This document shows positions 45,766-54,983 of a stretch of 63,134 nt of DNA, piece after piece (position 1 is the stretch's first letter; every line of letters starts with the position of its first letter). The stretch covers positions 1 to 63,134 of the forward strand of contig CALGKB010000012.1 in the NCBI GenBank assembly GCA_937927915.1, given 5' to 3'. The translations under genes and the position numbers were made by a program. This stretch comes from an uncultured Pseudanabaenaceae cyanobacterium. GTDB taxonomy: Bacteria; Cyanobacteriota; Cyanobacteriia; Pseudanabaenales; Pseudanabaenaceae. The notes beneath the pieces are model-generated. The model was not told where the DNA came from and searched no databases. It was given only the letters and a program-made list of their open reading frames with translations.

Positions 45766-47841
45766 ATGATAGGTGGCAGTAGGCGAGCAAGAACTATGGT
45801 CAGGTTATTGTGTCTATGTCTCCTCTGTCTATCTCTGTTTTGTACAGCCGTGAATGCTAACCCGATCGAGACGGAATTATCCCGTGTTTCCCTGGTGAGT
45901 GAGGTAGAGGCAGTCAGGGGGGGAGAGAATTTTTGGGTAGCCCTGCGCTGGCAGATGCGTCCTGGTTGGCATATTTATTGGCAAAACCCAGGGGATTCGG
46001 GGATGCGACCACAGCTAAATTGGCAACTGCCCGCTGGTTTTACTGCTAGTGACATTATCTTTCCCGTACCGCAGCGATTTATCATTCCCCCTTTGCCCTT
46101 GGCAAATTTTGGCTATGAAAAAGATGTTTATTTACCTGTACGACTGCAGGCACCCCCAACTATAGAAAGCAAGACTGTCAGGTTTCAAGTGCAAGCGGAA
46201 TGGTTGATTTGTCAGCAGGAATGTGTGCCAGAAAGGGGGGAATTATCTTTAACTCTGCCAGTGGGGGAGACACCAGTTAGTTTCGACAAACGGGCGCTAT
46301 TTGACCAAATTCGGCAATCTGTACCGCAACCCTTGAGCAGGACACTTAAATTTACAACTACCGATCGGGAAATTTATCTTGACCTCACAGATATACCTGA
46401 ATTGTCGTTACAACCTGATAGTGCAGTTACTTTTTTTCCCCTGCAGGATGGTGTGATTGTCAATGCCGCACCCCAGCAGTTAGTGTTGAGGCAAAAGCGT
46501 TCCCTACTGCGCTTAGAAAGGGGTTACCAAATTGATGTGTCCACAATCGAGGGAGTCCTTGCTGTCGGTAACCGGGGTTGGCAAATTACAGCGGAATTAA
46601 CTCCTACGGTCACTGGTAGTCCGTCCCCTGACTTTTGGCAAGCGATCGGTCTGGCTTTCTTGGGCGGCATTGTCCTAAATTTGATGCCCTGTGTGTTGCC
46701 TGTGTTGTCTTTGCGGGCTTTATCTGTTGTCTCCCTGTCCCAACGCAGTCCTGGTGTGGCGCGCTTACATGGCTTAGCTTTCATGGGGGGGGTGTTGCTG
46801 TGCTTTGCCACGATCGGGTTTGTCTTAGTATTACTGCGCTCCCTAGGACAGTGGGTGGGTTGGGGCTTCCAGTTGCAGTCTCCTGTAGTGGTGCTCTGTC
46901 TGGCATATCTCCTGTTTGGGGTGGGGCTAAATCTGTCGGGGGTGTTTGTGATTGGCGGCGGCTGGATGGGAGTAGGACAAAATCTCGCCGGTAAAGCGGG
47001 AGTGGCAGGGGAATTTTGCAGCGGTGTATTGGCAGTATTGATGTCGACACCCTGTAGTGCTCCCTTTATGGCAACCGCGGTCAGTGCAGCTTTGGTACTA
47101 CCAGGCTGGCAGTCTCTGGTGATCTTGCTGACCTTGGGACTGGGCTTTGCCCTTCCCTATTTCCTCCTCTGTGTTGCCCCCCCTCTGCAAAAATTTCTGC
47201 CTAAACCAGGGGCATGGTTGGAAATTCTCCCCCAGGTCTTAGCCTTTCCCATCTACGGCACAGCAGCGTGGCTACTATGGGTCTTTACCCTGCAGGTGGG
47301 AACAGATGGCTTAGCAATGGCTTTGGGGGGCTGTATCCTGCTGGCTTTCTCTGCCTGGCTCTATGGCAAAACACAGGTCTCCCGCTCCCTCTGGCGCAAA
47401 ATCGGCACGATCGGTTCTCTCATGGCTCTAACGCTCTGTTTCTCTGTCCTTTTTCTGATTGGCAGTCCCAGGGGGCAGACGATCGAGTGGCAAGTCTATT
47501 CGCGGGAGAAATTAATGACTTTGCGCCAGGAAGGCAAACCGGTGTTTGTGAACTTCAGTGCGGCTTGGTGCGTCAGTTGTCTTGTCAATGAAAGGACTAC
47601 CCTCTCCCAACCTGCAGTGCTGCAGGAGTTTCAACGGCGTCATGTCATCCTCCTCAAGGCGGACTGGACGAATCGCAATGCGGAGATCACCAAGGCGTTG
47701 CAAGAACTTGGCAGTAGTGGAGTCCCCCTTTACCTCCTCTATGGCGTTAATATGGATAGGGAAAAGCCGTTGGTGCTGCCCAAAAACCTGACACCCCAGG
47801 TAGTGCAGGAAGCCCTAGAGCAAGCTGTACCTCTATCGTAA
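45766..47841 (+). CDS. DsbD-like thiol:disulfide interchange protein
   Basis: A 691-residue membrane protein that passes electrons from cytosolic thioredoxin to the periplasm. It has a signal peptide (about 12-30), an N-terminal periplasmic domain with Cys pair in WLICQQECVPERG, about eight membrane helices with the redox-active cysteines in LMPCVLPVLSLR and STPCSAPFM, and a C-terminal thioredoxin domain with WCVSC. It resembles the ScsB/DsbD-like group with a large N-domain. A redoxin gene follows after ten bases, so the pair probably forms one periplasmic reducing path. Start could also be the ATG at 45796. Confidence 0.9.
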   Translation: MIGGSRRARTMVRLLCLCLLCLSLFCTAVNANPIETELSRVSLVSEVEAVRGGENFWVALRWQMRPGWHIYWQNPGDSGMRPQLNWQLPAGFTASDIIFPVPQRFIIPPLPLANFGYEKDVYLPVRLQAPPTIESKTVRFQVQAEWLICQQECVPERGELSLTLPVGETPVSFDKRALFDQIRQSVPQPLSRTLKFTTTDREIYLDLTDIPELSLQPDSAVTFFPLQDGVIVNAAPQQLVLRQKRSLLRLERGYQIDVSTIEGVLAVGNRGWQITAELTPTVTGSPSPDFWQAIGLAFLGGIVLNLMPCVLPVLSLRALSVVSLSQRSPGVARLHGLAFMGGVLLCFATIGFVLVLLRSLGQWVGWGFQLQSPVVVLCLAYLLFGVGLNLSGVFVIGGGWMGVGQNLAGKAGVAGEFCSGVLAVLMSTPCSAPFMATAVSAALVLPGWQSLVILLTLGLGFALPYFLLCVAPPLQKFLPKPGAWLEILPQVLAFPIYGTAAWLLWVFTLQVGTDGLAMALGGCILLAFSAWLYGKTQVSRSLWRKIGTIGSLMALTLCFSVLFLIGSPRGQTIEWQVYSREKLMTLRQEGKPVFVNFSAAWCVSCLVNERTTLSQPAVLQEFQRRHVILLKADWTNRNAEITKALQELGSSGVPLYLLYGVNMDREKPLVLPKNLTPQVVQEALEQAVPLS

Positions 47842-47851
47842 GGAGCAATTT

Positions 47852-48511
47852 ATGCAAGCAATTGGCAAGCGCAGTTTAGTGGTAGCGGCAGTAGGGTCCG
47901 CTTCCCTGGTAGCTATCACTGGTTTAAGCTGGTTATTCAGAACAGACAATGTGGTAGCTGCTATGGATGTGAAAGTTGGTGCTCCTGCCCCCGCCTTTAC
48001 GGTCACAGACAGCAATGGCAAAAAGCACAGTCTCGCTGACTTCAAGGGCAAAACGGTAGTACTGGAATGGACTAACCATGAGTGTCCCTTTGTCAAGAAG
48101 CACTACGAAACGGACAATATGCAGAAGCTGCAGCGATCGGCGACCGCCCAGGGGGTAGTTTGGCTTTCCGTGATTTCCTCTGCCCCAGGGCAACAGGGGT
48201 TTGTGGATGCTGCCAAGGCAAATGAGTTGACCAAGTCCCGCAATGCCAGTCCTACAGCGGTAATTCTTGACCCCGACGGTACCTTCGGCAGACTCTACGG
48301 TGCCCGCACTACACCCCACATGTTTATCATTGCCCCCGATGGCAAGTTAGCCTACATGGGCGCCATCGATGACAAACCTTCCACTAACAAGAATGACGTA
48401 CCAGGAGCGAGGAACTATGTCAATGAGGCACTAGAGGCTATCAGGGCTGGCAAACCCGTACCCGTGGCGACTACCCCACCCTATGGTTGTAGTGTGAAAT
48501 ACGGCAGGTAG
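47852..48511 (+). CDS. Exported redoxin-domain (thioredoxin-like) protein
   Basis: A 219-residue protein with a twin-basic N-terminus and a signal or anchor sequence (about 8-28), then an AhpC/TSA-type domain. The active-site region is WTNHECPFVKKHYE, with one cysteine in the CxxC position, and a second cysteine lies near the C-terminus (YGCSVKY), which may act as resolving residue. PTAVILDPDGTFGRLYGARTTPH is typical of the family. AAGGAG precedes the ATG. Likely a periplasmic or lumenal peroxidase or reductase kept reduced by the DsbD-like protein encoded just upstream. Confidence 0.85.
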   Translation: MQAIGKRSLVVAAVGSASLVAITGLSWLFRTDNVVAAMDVKVGAPAPAFTVTDSNGKKHSLADFKGKTVVLEWTNHECPFVKKHYETDNMQKLQRSATAQGVVWLSVISSAPGQQGFVDAAKANELTKSRNASPTAVILDPDGTFGRLYGARTTPHMFIIAPDGKLAYMGAIDDKPSTNKNDVPGARNYVNEALEAIRAGKPVPVATTPPYGCSVKYGR

Positions 48512-48521
48512 ACAATACTAC

Positions 48522-48539
48522 AGGGGAGATTGCTCCCCT
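48522..48539 (+). terminator. Hairpin after the redoxin gene
   Basis: AGGGGAG and CTCCCCT form a seven-base-pair stem around ATTG, eleven bases past the redoxin stop. No T-run follows, so it may be a processing or stability hairpin rather than a strong terminator. Confidence 0.4.
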
Positions 48540-48808
48540 AGGGGCATAATGCAGGGTGGCTACGGCAATAGCCTTGTCCTAGAGGACATCAATTTACCCC
48601 AGCAACTCTGGCAAATCCACCTTGTTGAAGTTACTCAGTCTAACCCCTTCTAAATGCCCCTTCACCCTAAACTCAAACCCCAGGGAAAGACAAAAATCCT
48701 TGACTTAATACAACTTGTACCTAAAGCCTTGTAGTAAAAAGAGGAACACCAATACCCGCCCAGGCTTTGAGGGGCAGGGCAAAACTGATATACCTGATCG
48801 CCACAGAA

Positions 48809-49708
48809 TCAATGTTGCCAGTGTTGGTTAGCTTCGTACACAGCCTGCACGTTGTACCAATTCAGAAAAATCCGTGCCAACTCCAACGCCCACTGGGATT
48901 TGCCGCGCACAATCAGGAACTGCAACAGAGGTGCCATTGTTCGTTCATTGACCAAGCCCCCCAGGGATAACAAGCCCCACAACAGCAGGTGGAGGGGGGT
49001 CATTTGAATCATCATACGCACTTCCCAGGTGGGATGCTTGCGATAAAATAAAATTCCCATTCTGCCCCGCTGTCTTTCCCGCTCGATCATCTGGGGTATC
49101 TGACTGAGAGCAAAAGGGGGGTGCCAGTGATAGCCTACAGCGGCAGGACAGGGAATCAACTTTAGCCCCAGTTTTTTTAGTCTTACCCCCAGTTCTAAGT
49201 CTTCCCAGCCGTATTGGGAGAACATGGGGTCAAATTTGCCCGCCAAAAGTAACCACTCTTTAGCGATCGCGACGTTGCCAGTGGCAAAAAAAGCCGCCGA
49301 AAAATCTGTCAGCTTAAAGGGTTCAGAGGTGGGGTCTTCAAAATTGACAGTGTTGATCACCCGCCCATAGGTGAAATACTTCCCTTCCTTGGGTAACTTG
49401 TGGGCATGGGCAGATAAAAAAGAAGCAGTCACAACTAGGTCACTGTCAATAAACACGATCCTGTCTCCCCTGGCAGCATCTATGCCTGTGTTGCGAGCGA
49501 TCGCTGCTCCCTGGTGTTCTTGCACAAGTAAACGCACATGGGGGAATTCTTTTTCTCTTGCTTGTAAAAACTTGACTGTATCATCCGTGGAACCATCATC
49601 TACTACTACCACTTCATAATCTTCTGCAAAGTCCTGTTGTTCCAGAGCCTGCAGACATTTGGTTAGGATAGGCAAACGATTGTAGGTGGGAATGATGACA
49701 GACCACAT
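48809..49708 (-). CDS. Family 2 glycosyltransferase
   Basis: A 299-residue GT-A enzyme. It starts MWSVIIPTYNRLPILTKCL, with VVVVDDGSTDDT for the nucleotide, IARNTGIDAARGDRIVFIDSDL carrying the DxD, and YGWEDLELGVRLKKLG as the acceptor-site ED motif. A C-terminal hydrophobic segment (MTPLHLLLWGLLSLGGLV) may touch the membrane. The donor and acceptor are unknown; its GH57 neighbour one base upstream suggests alpha-glucan or exopolysaccharide work. The start codon follows the GH57 stop directly. Confidence 0.9.
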   Translation of the reverse strand: MWSVIIPTYNRLPILTKCLQALEQQDFAEDYEVVVVDDGSTDDTVKFLQAREKEFPHVRLLVQEHQGAAIARNTGIDAARGDRIVFIDSDLVVTASFLSAHAHKLPKEGKYFTYGRVINTVNFEDPTSEPFKLTDFSAAFFATGNVAIAKEWLLLAGKFDPMFSQYGWEDLELGVRLKKLGLKLIPCPAAVGYHWHPPFALSQIPQMIERERQRGRMGILFYRKHPTWEVRMMIQMTPLHLLLWGLLSLGGLVNERTMAPLLQFLIVRGKSQWALELARIFLNWYNVQAVYEANQHWQH

Positions 49709-49709
49709 C

Positions 49710-51317
49710 TTACTTTTTCACCTGTGCTAGGAGCGGACGATAGACACGGTAATCTATGTTGGGAAAAATGTTGTCCAGATAGCTGATTTTTTGCAGCCAT
49801 TTACTGTCGATCTGCCCTTTGGTGATGTCTTCATAGAGTTTGTTGAACCGTAACAGGTGGGATTTAGTGCGGCGCACAGCGTAGGGTACCATAGTCCCTG
49901 TTGTCATAATGAACGCCCAGTCAGAAGATTGAGCCAATAACAACTCCCTAGCAGCTTGATTGAGGGCTTGTTTTTCTAATTCATTCTCTGGCTCCCGTAA
50001 AGACAATTGAATCATTCGTTCCGTTGCCTTGTGTAGGTGGGGATAAATCCAGCGGTTAGTGTCATTTAACCAGTATTCGTGAAAACCTTTGTAACCCCAA
50101 CTGGATTGGGCGGGGCGCACTACCTGCTGCTGCGGATTTTCCTGCAGGTATTCCGACAAATGGGTGACACGATAGGTGTCCTGGTCATAGTAAGCCTTGC
50201 GCATGACATAGTCAATAAACCAAGGTCCTTCATACCACCAGTGCCCAAAGAGTTCCGCATCGTAGGGAGCAACAACGATCGGGGGTCTGCCCATCACACC
50301 GTAGAGATGTTGGATTTGGGCTACGCGGTTGAAGACAAAGTTGCCGGCGTGTTCCGCCGCTTTTTCTCGCGCCCAGTAGGGGTCATAGTATTCCTTGGCA
50401 CCGAGGTCACAGCCTTTTTGGGTAATGCGATAGTACTTGATGCCCACGTTTTTGCGCTGACCATTGGGCATGATGTAAGGTTTGATATATTCATAGTCCG
50501 CTTCCCAACCTAGGTCTTTGTAGAATTCGCGGTAGACCCCATCTCCTGGGTAGCCCACCTGGGAAGACCACACCTGATGGGAGGATTCGTAGTCCCGTCC
50601 AAAGGCAGCTACCCCTGATTCCGTATAGACGGGAGCATAGGTACCAAAGCGGGGGCGGGGTTGTCCGTAGAGAATACCATGGGCATCAATTACAAAATAC
50701 CGCAGGCCAGCATCCGCTAACATTCGCTCTAAACCATTGTAGTAGCCGCACTCCGGTATCCAAATGCCCTTCGGTTCCCTGCCAAACACCTCTTTGTGAT
50801 AGTCGACCCCCACTTTGATCTGTGCCCACACTGCTTCCGGGTACATCTGCATTAGAGGGAAGTAGGCATGGGTGGCACCGCAGGTGATGATGTCCAAGTT
50901 GTTGCTATCGGCAAATTGCTGAAAGGCAGTGATCAAATTGCCGTTGTATTGCTCCCAGGTCTGCCGTACTTGGGCAAACTGTGCCTGATAAAATTCCGCC
51001 AAATAGCGCAGGTGGGGGTTATGATCGTAGCGGGCAATTTCCTTGGCAATCAGTTCCTCTAGTTGGGCAAGGTGAGCGGCAAACCGTTGCTGTAATAGTT
51101 CATCCCGTAGCATTGCCACGAGGGGGGGGGTTAAAGTCATGGTCAAGCGGAAGTCCATGCCGTCCCGCTGAAAGCCTTCCATCATCCTGATCAGGGGCAC
51201 ATAGGTTTCAATGATGGCTTCAAATAGCCATTCCTCTTCTAAGACATAGTCACTTTCAGGATGGCGCACATAGGGGAGGTGGGCGTGTAGAACCAAGGCT
51301 AGGTATCCGCTGGTCAT
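49710..51317 (-). CDS. Glycoside hydrolase family 57 (alpha-glucan branching type)
   Basis: About 535 residues. GH57 landmarks are YLALVLHAHLPYVRHPE, CGATHAYFPLMQ, GIWIPECGYYNGLE (with the expected catalytic Glu) and VAPYDAELFGHWWYEGP (with the second acid), plus a C-terminal helical part. This subgroup includes alpha-1,4-glucan branching enzymes; activity is inferred. The ATG at 51317 overlaps the coaE stop (ATGA). A run of nine G at about 51122 (C on the coding strand) codes for prolines. Confidence 0.92.
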   Translation of the reverse strand: MTSGYLALVLHAHLPYVRHPESDYVLEEEWLFEAIIETYVPLIRMMEGFQRDGMDFRLTMTLTPPLVAMLRDELLQQRFAAHLAQLEELIAKEIARYDHNPHLRYLAEFYQAQFAQVRQTWEQYNGNLITAFQQFADSNNLDIITCGATHAYFPLMQMYPEAVWAQIKVGVDYHKEVFGREPKGIWIPECGYYNGLERMLADAGLRYFVIDAHGILYGQPRPRFGTYAPVYTESGVAAFGRDYESSHQVWSSQVGYPGDGVYREFYKDLGWEADYEYIKPYIMPNGQRKNVGIKYYRITQKGCDLGAKEYYDPYWAREKAAEHAGNFVFNRVAQIQHLYGVMGRPPIVVAPYDAELFGHWWYEGPWFIDYVMRKAYYDQDTYRVTHLSEYLQENPQQQVVRPAQSSWGYKGFHEYWLNDTNRWIYPHLHKATERMIQLSLREPENELEKQALNQAARELLLAQSSDWAFIMTTGTMVPYAVRRTKSHLLRFNKLYEDITKGQIDSKWLQKISYLDNIFPNIDYRVYRPLLAQVKK

Positions 51318-51922
51318 GTTTCTTTTGTACTGATGGTGCAATTGTAGTGTATTTGCGACAGCAAGGCGCGATCTACCTGTTGATATAGCTCTTCTAATGT
51401 GCCTTCGTTGTATAAAACGACATCAGCCCGCTGTATTTTTGCCGCCAGGGGCATTTGGGCACGCAGGCGCTGCTGACATTCCTCTAGGGTGAGCTGATTT
51501 CTTTCCTGTAACCTGGCAATGGCGGTGGCTTCCCCGCAGGCAACTACCCAAATTATATCGACAAGGTCGGTCATCTCTGCCTCAAATAGGAGGGGAATTT
51601 CCAGGACAATTAGCCCTTCTGCCCGATCGGTATCTTCTACTAGCATTTGCCTGACTAGGGGGTGTATTTGGTGCTCCAACCACCGCCGTTCTCCTGCATC
51701 CCGAAAGATAATTTGCCCCAGACGTTGCCGATCGATTTGCCCTTGCCGCAGGATGCCGCTGCCGTAGCGATTTACAACTGCTTCCTTCACTAGGTTTTCC
51801 AGAACAAAATGGGCGTACCGATCGGCATTGTAGACCGGCACACCGTATTTTTGCTGTAGATATTGCGCGACGGTAGATTTACCGCAGGCGATGCCCCCGG
51901 TTAAACCGATTTTTCTTACCAC
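51314..51922 (-). CDS. coaE: Dephospho-CoA kinase
   Basis: A 202-residue P-loop kinase for the last step of coenzyme A synthesis. The Walker A is GLTGGIACGKSTV at residues 7-19 and the YNADRYAH and EIPLLFEAEM segments are family hallmarks. It starts with GTG inside the end of the upstream exported-protein gene (seven-base overlap). coaD is at 28.6 kb. Confidence 0.95.
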   Translation of the reverse strand: MVRKIGLTGGIACGKSTVAQYLQQKYGVPVYNADRYAHFVLENLVKEAVVNRYGSGILRQGQIDRQRLGQIIFRDAGERRWLEHQIHPLVRQMLVEDTDRAEGLIVLEIPLLFEAEMTDLVDIIWVVACGEATAIARLQERNQLTLEECQQRLRAQMPLAAKIQRADVVLYNEGTLEELYQQVDRALLSQIHYNCTISTKET

Positions 51923-52398
51923 AGAGCGGGGACAGGGGGAGCAGGAGGAGCAGGAGGGAAGACAGGGGGGGAGACAACAGGTTCGGGAGGAGTTAGAACG
52001 ATCGGTTCTTCCTTGATGCAGCCGGGCTGTTCAATGTTAAGTTGTTGGTAATAGCTGCAGTAGGAGGAGAGGGCAGTGGTATAGGGGTTAGCGAGGTCGC
52101 GGCTGCGAATCGTGGGGTCACTCTTGGTCTGCAGTTCCATCATTTCCCGCACAACGGAACGGAAGGCATTAAACTGGCGCTGAAATCGCAGGTCGCCAAA
52201 CTCAATTTGCAGGAAGGGGGCTTGAATGTTCAGGTCAGAGGTAATATCCAGTACCTTGGTGTAGACTTCCCCATAGGTGGGGGGGACATTTTCGGGGTAG
52301 GCATCCTGGTCGGTAGGATGGGGGTCAGCATAGGCAGCACCACTAATCACAGCGGCAGAGACCACACCTGTTAAGATTTTGGCTAACATCGATCGCAT
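51916..52398 (-). CDS. Exported protein with proline-rich tail
   Basis: About 160 residues. A signal peptide (RSMLAKILTGVVSAAVISGA, cleaved after AYA) leads to a mature domain with DLNIQAPFLQIEFGDLRFQRQFNAFR and two cysteines (SSYCSYYQQL, QPGCIKEE), ending in a proline-rich tail (PPVFPPAPPAPPVPALW). GAGGAG lies at good distance before the ATG at 52398; a further ATG at 52413 would put it inside the gene. Function unknown. It overlaps coaE by seven bases. Confidence 0.72.
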   Translation of the reverse strand: MRSMLAKILTGVVSAAVISGAAYADPHPTDQDAYPENVPPTYGEVYTKVLDITSDLNIQAPFLQIEFGDLRFQRQFNAFRSVVREMMELQTKSDPTIRSRDLANPYTTALSSYCSYYQQLNIEQPGCIKEEPIVLTPPEPVVSPPVFPPAPPAPPVPALW

Positions 52399-52471
52399 GG
52401 GGTAACTCCTCACAATTACTTGCCACTAATCTAGCAGATTCCATCAATTTTGGCTGACTCCAGGAAATAGT

Positions 52472-53029
52472 ATGACATTGACAGAAAAACGCGCCCAATT
52501 ACTAGAATTGATCGGCAAACTTGCCTACAAAAAGGGGGATTTTATCCTGTCCTCTGGGCAGAAAAGTTCCTATTACATCAATGGAAAGTTGGTTACCCTC
52601 CATCCCCAGGGGGCGCGCTATATCGGGGAAATTATGCACGCTCTCCTACCGCCGGATACTGTGGCAGTGGGGGGCTTGACTTTGGGCGCTGACCCGATCG
52701 TTTCTGCTATTACGGTGGTGTCTGCCTATAGCGATCGTCCTATCTACGGTTTGATCGTGCGCAAACAGGCAAAGGAACATGGTACAGCACAGACGATCGA
52801 GGGTTGCCCCTTGCCCCCTGGCTCTAGGGTAGTGGTGGTGGAAGATGTGGTCACTACGGGAGCTTCTGCCCTATTGGCGGTACAACAACTGCGGGGGGCG
52901 GGTTACCTGGTAGAAGATGTCCTAGCTATAGTCGATCGCCAGGAGGGGGCGGCGGCACGCTATGCCCAGGAGGGTCTCACCCTGCAATCCCTGTTTACCA
53001 TTGCGGAAATTCAGGCTCAGTTTCCGTAA
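52472..53029 (+). CDS. pyrE: Orotate phosphoribosyltransferase
   Basis: A 185-residue enzyme in pyrimidine synthesis that joins orotate to PRPP. The PRPP loop is VVVVEDVVTTGASAL; the N-terminal LSSGQKSSYYINGKL and the loop GLIVRKQAKEHGT are typical. Complete and soluble. Its last 35 bases overlap the end of nadB on the other strand. Confidence 0.95.
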   Translation: MTLTEKRAQLLELIGKLAYKKGDFILSSGQKSSYYINGKLVTLHPQGARYIGEIMHALLPPDTVAVGGLTLGADPIVSAITVVSAYSDRPIYGLIVRKQAKEHGTAQTIEGCPLPPGSRVVVVEDVVTTGASALLAVQQLRGAGYLVEDVLAIVDRQEGAAARYAQEGLTLQSLFTIAEIQAQFP

Positions 53030-54551
53030 GGGGAGTAAGGGAGAGGGAATTGTTGACAATAATAGTGTGCTGTTGCCACTGGGGGTCGGGGTGGGGGAAA
53101 TCCTGGCGGTAGTGGGTACCCCGGCTCTCCTGGCGGTAGAGGGCGGCTTGCATGATTAACTGACCGTAGGTGAGAAGATTGAGACTGCGGCGGTTTGGTT
53201 TTTGCCCTGCCAATGCCTCTAGTTGCCTTAGCCCTGTCTCTAAACTGGCTTGGGTACGCACAATGCCCGCCGAGCGCCAACAGATTTCCCGCACCTGTTC
53301 TTGACAGTCCAGCTCTCCCAATTCCAGTGCCAGGGGGCTTCCCACTGCTTCTAGCTTGCCATCCAACAAAGGGGCATACTTGGCTAGGCGTTCCCCAAAC
53401 ACAAAGCACTCCAGCAGGGAATTACTGGCTAGGCGATTGGCACCATGCACCCCTGTGTTGGCGACTTCCCCTACTGCGTATAGCCCTGGTAAAGAGGTGG
53501 CACCGATCGTGTCTGTGGCAATGCCCCCAATGCAGTAGTGGGCAGCGGGGGTAACAGGAATGGGCTGGGTTTCAATGTCAATGTGATATTCCTGACAGAA
53601 GCGGGCGATAGTGGGGAAGCGACGGCGAATCGTCGCCAGGGGAATGGGGCTAAGATCAAGAAAGACACTTTTCTCCCCTGTCTCTTGCAAATAGTGCCAC
53701 ACCGAGCGGCTGACGATGTCCCTGGGTGCTAGTTCTCCTTGGGGGTGGTAGTCAAACAGGAAGCGTCTACCCCGACTGTCAATGAGATGGGCACCTTCCC
53801 CCCGCACGGCTTCGCTGATGAGAAAGCGGGGAGCACCGGGAAAACAGAGGGCAGTGGGATGAAACTGCACAAACTCCATGTCCCGCAACTGCACACCGCG
53901 GCGCCATGCCATCACTACTCCTTCCCCCGTACTGCTAGGGGGATTGGTGGTCTGACTATAGACATAGGCTCCTCCCCCCGTGGCAAGGACTGTGGCTCTG
54001 GCTAAGAGGGGGTACACCTCTCCCTCCCGTTCTACCCACACGCCCCGGCATTCCCCTGCCACTACTACTAAGTCGATAACTTGGGTAGCTGCTAGGACAG
54101 TAATCTGGGGGTGCTCCAAAACGCGATCGGTCAGGGTTTCTACCAGGGCTTTGCCCGTAGCATCAGCACTGTGGAGGACACGATGACGGCTATGGGCAGC
54201 TTCCAAAGTAAGGGCGAGGGTACCATCCGGGTTGCGGTCAAAATTTACTCCCAACTGCAACAGGTGCTGGATATGGCGGGGGGCTTCCCTAACTAGGATG
54301 GCAACTGCTGCCCCATCGCAGAGACCTGCCCCTGCCCGCAAAGTATCTTGAAAGTGCAAGGCAAAGGTATCCGAGGCATCCAAAACTGCGGCAATACCCC
54401 CCTGCGCCCAACAACTGGCGGAGGTACGTAGATGCCCCTTGGTGATTAAGCCAACCCTGCCCCCCTGCCCTAATCTCTCGCTAAAACAAAGAGCCGTGTA
54501 TAGTCCTGCGGCTCCGCTCCCCACTACGATGGCGTCAAAGGCGCTGCTCAC
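52995..54551 (-). CDS. nadB: L-aspartate oxidase
   Basis: A 518-residue flavoprotein that oxidises aspartate to iminoaspartate for NAD synthesis. FAD-binding GSGAAGLYTAL is at the N-terminus, with SCWAQGGIAAVLD, HSADATGKALV, ATGGGAYVYSQTTNP and HFQDTLRAGAGLCD. RFLISEAVRGEGA and the C-terminal helical domain are complete. It starts with GTG right after the psbU stop, so it is probably cotranscribed with psbU although the functions differ. Confidence 0.95.
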   Translation of the reverse strand: MSSAFDAIVVGSGAAGLYTALCFSERLGQGGRVGLITKGHLRTSASCWAQGGIAAVLDASDTFALHFQDTLRAGAGLCDGAAVAILVREAPRHIQHLLQLGVNFDRNPDGTLALTLEAAHSRHRVLHSADATGKALVETLTDRVLEHPQITVLAATQVIDLVVVAGECRGVWVEREGEVYPLLARATVLATGGGAYVYSQTTNPPSSTGEGVVMAWRRGVQLRDMEFVQFHPTALCFPGAPRFLISEAVRGEGAHLIDSRGRRFLFDYHPQGELAPRDIVSRSVWHYLQETGEKSVFLDLSPIPLATIRRRFPTIARFCQEYHIDIETQPIPVTPAAHYCIGGIATDTIGATSLPGLYAVGEVANTGVHGANRLASNSLLECFVFGERLAKYAPLLDGKLEAVGSPLALELGELDCQEQVREICWRSAGIVRTQASLETGLRQLEALAGQKPNRRSLNLLTYGQLIMQAALYRQESRGTHYRQDFPHPDPQWQQHTIIVNNSLSLTPLTETEPEFPQW

Positions 54552-54926
54552 CTAGAGGCGGTAGTTAGCGTTGTTGATCCGTTCCCGTTGCATGGAATTG
54601 TCGGGGCGGTAGAGGGTGAATTGGTCCATGTACTGTTTGATGCGTTCTTTTTGCCGATCGGTCAGCCCTTCGATTTGCAGCACCTCATCTAGGCTGGCGT
54701 AGGGGGCATTTTGGATGATGATTTTTGCCAGGGTGGGGTACATACCGGGCAGACGACGAAAGGCTAAGACATTGGCATTGTTGAGGTCAATCTTGCTGTT
54801 ATCCACCTTAACAAAGTTGGTGTCCGGCAAGTGGTCAAAGGACTTGGCAAATACCGCTTGTCCTGCTCCTAACCACAGACTGACTGCCAGCACTACTACT
54901 AGGCAAATCCGCGCTAAAGTTTTCAT
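54552..54926 (-). CDS. psbU: Photosystem II 12 kDa extrinsic protein PsbU
   Basis: A 124-residue lumenal subunit that stabilises the oxygen-evolving complex. A signal peptide (about 1-27, ending VFAK) is followed by the helix-hairpin-helix type domain: KIDLNNANVLAFRRLPGMYPTLAKII, QNAPYASLDEVL, IEGLTDRQKERI. The match to PsbU is specific. Shared stop/start junction with nadB. Confidence 0.95.
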   Translation of the reverse strand: MKTLARICLVVVLAVSLWLGAGQAVFAKSFDHLPDTNFVKVDNSKIDLNNANVLAFRRLPGMYPTLAKIIIQNAPYASLDEVLQIEGLTDRQKERIKQYMDQFTLYRPDNSMQRERINNANYRL

Positions 54927-54983
54927 TTATACTAAACCCTCATCTAAATCTTTAGACATAATTTTAACGCCGATCGGGGAGGA

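Noticed and set aside
48549-48653. 34-codon ATG frame (MQGGYGNSLVLED...)
   Set aside because: No ribosome binding site and no recognisable pattern; possibly a remnant, but too short to support.
52403-52415. Yfr1-like motif ACTCCTCACA
   Set aside because: It is the reverse complement of the ribosome binding site of the minus-strand exported-protein gene; no surrounding Yfr1-type stems or terminator are present.
53195-53554. 119-residue plus-strand ORF inside nadB
   Set aside because: Antisense shadow of a GC-rich conserved gene; low-complexity composition and no start signals.
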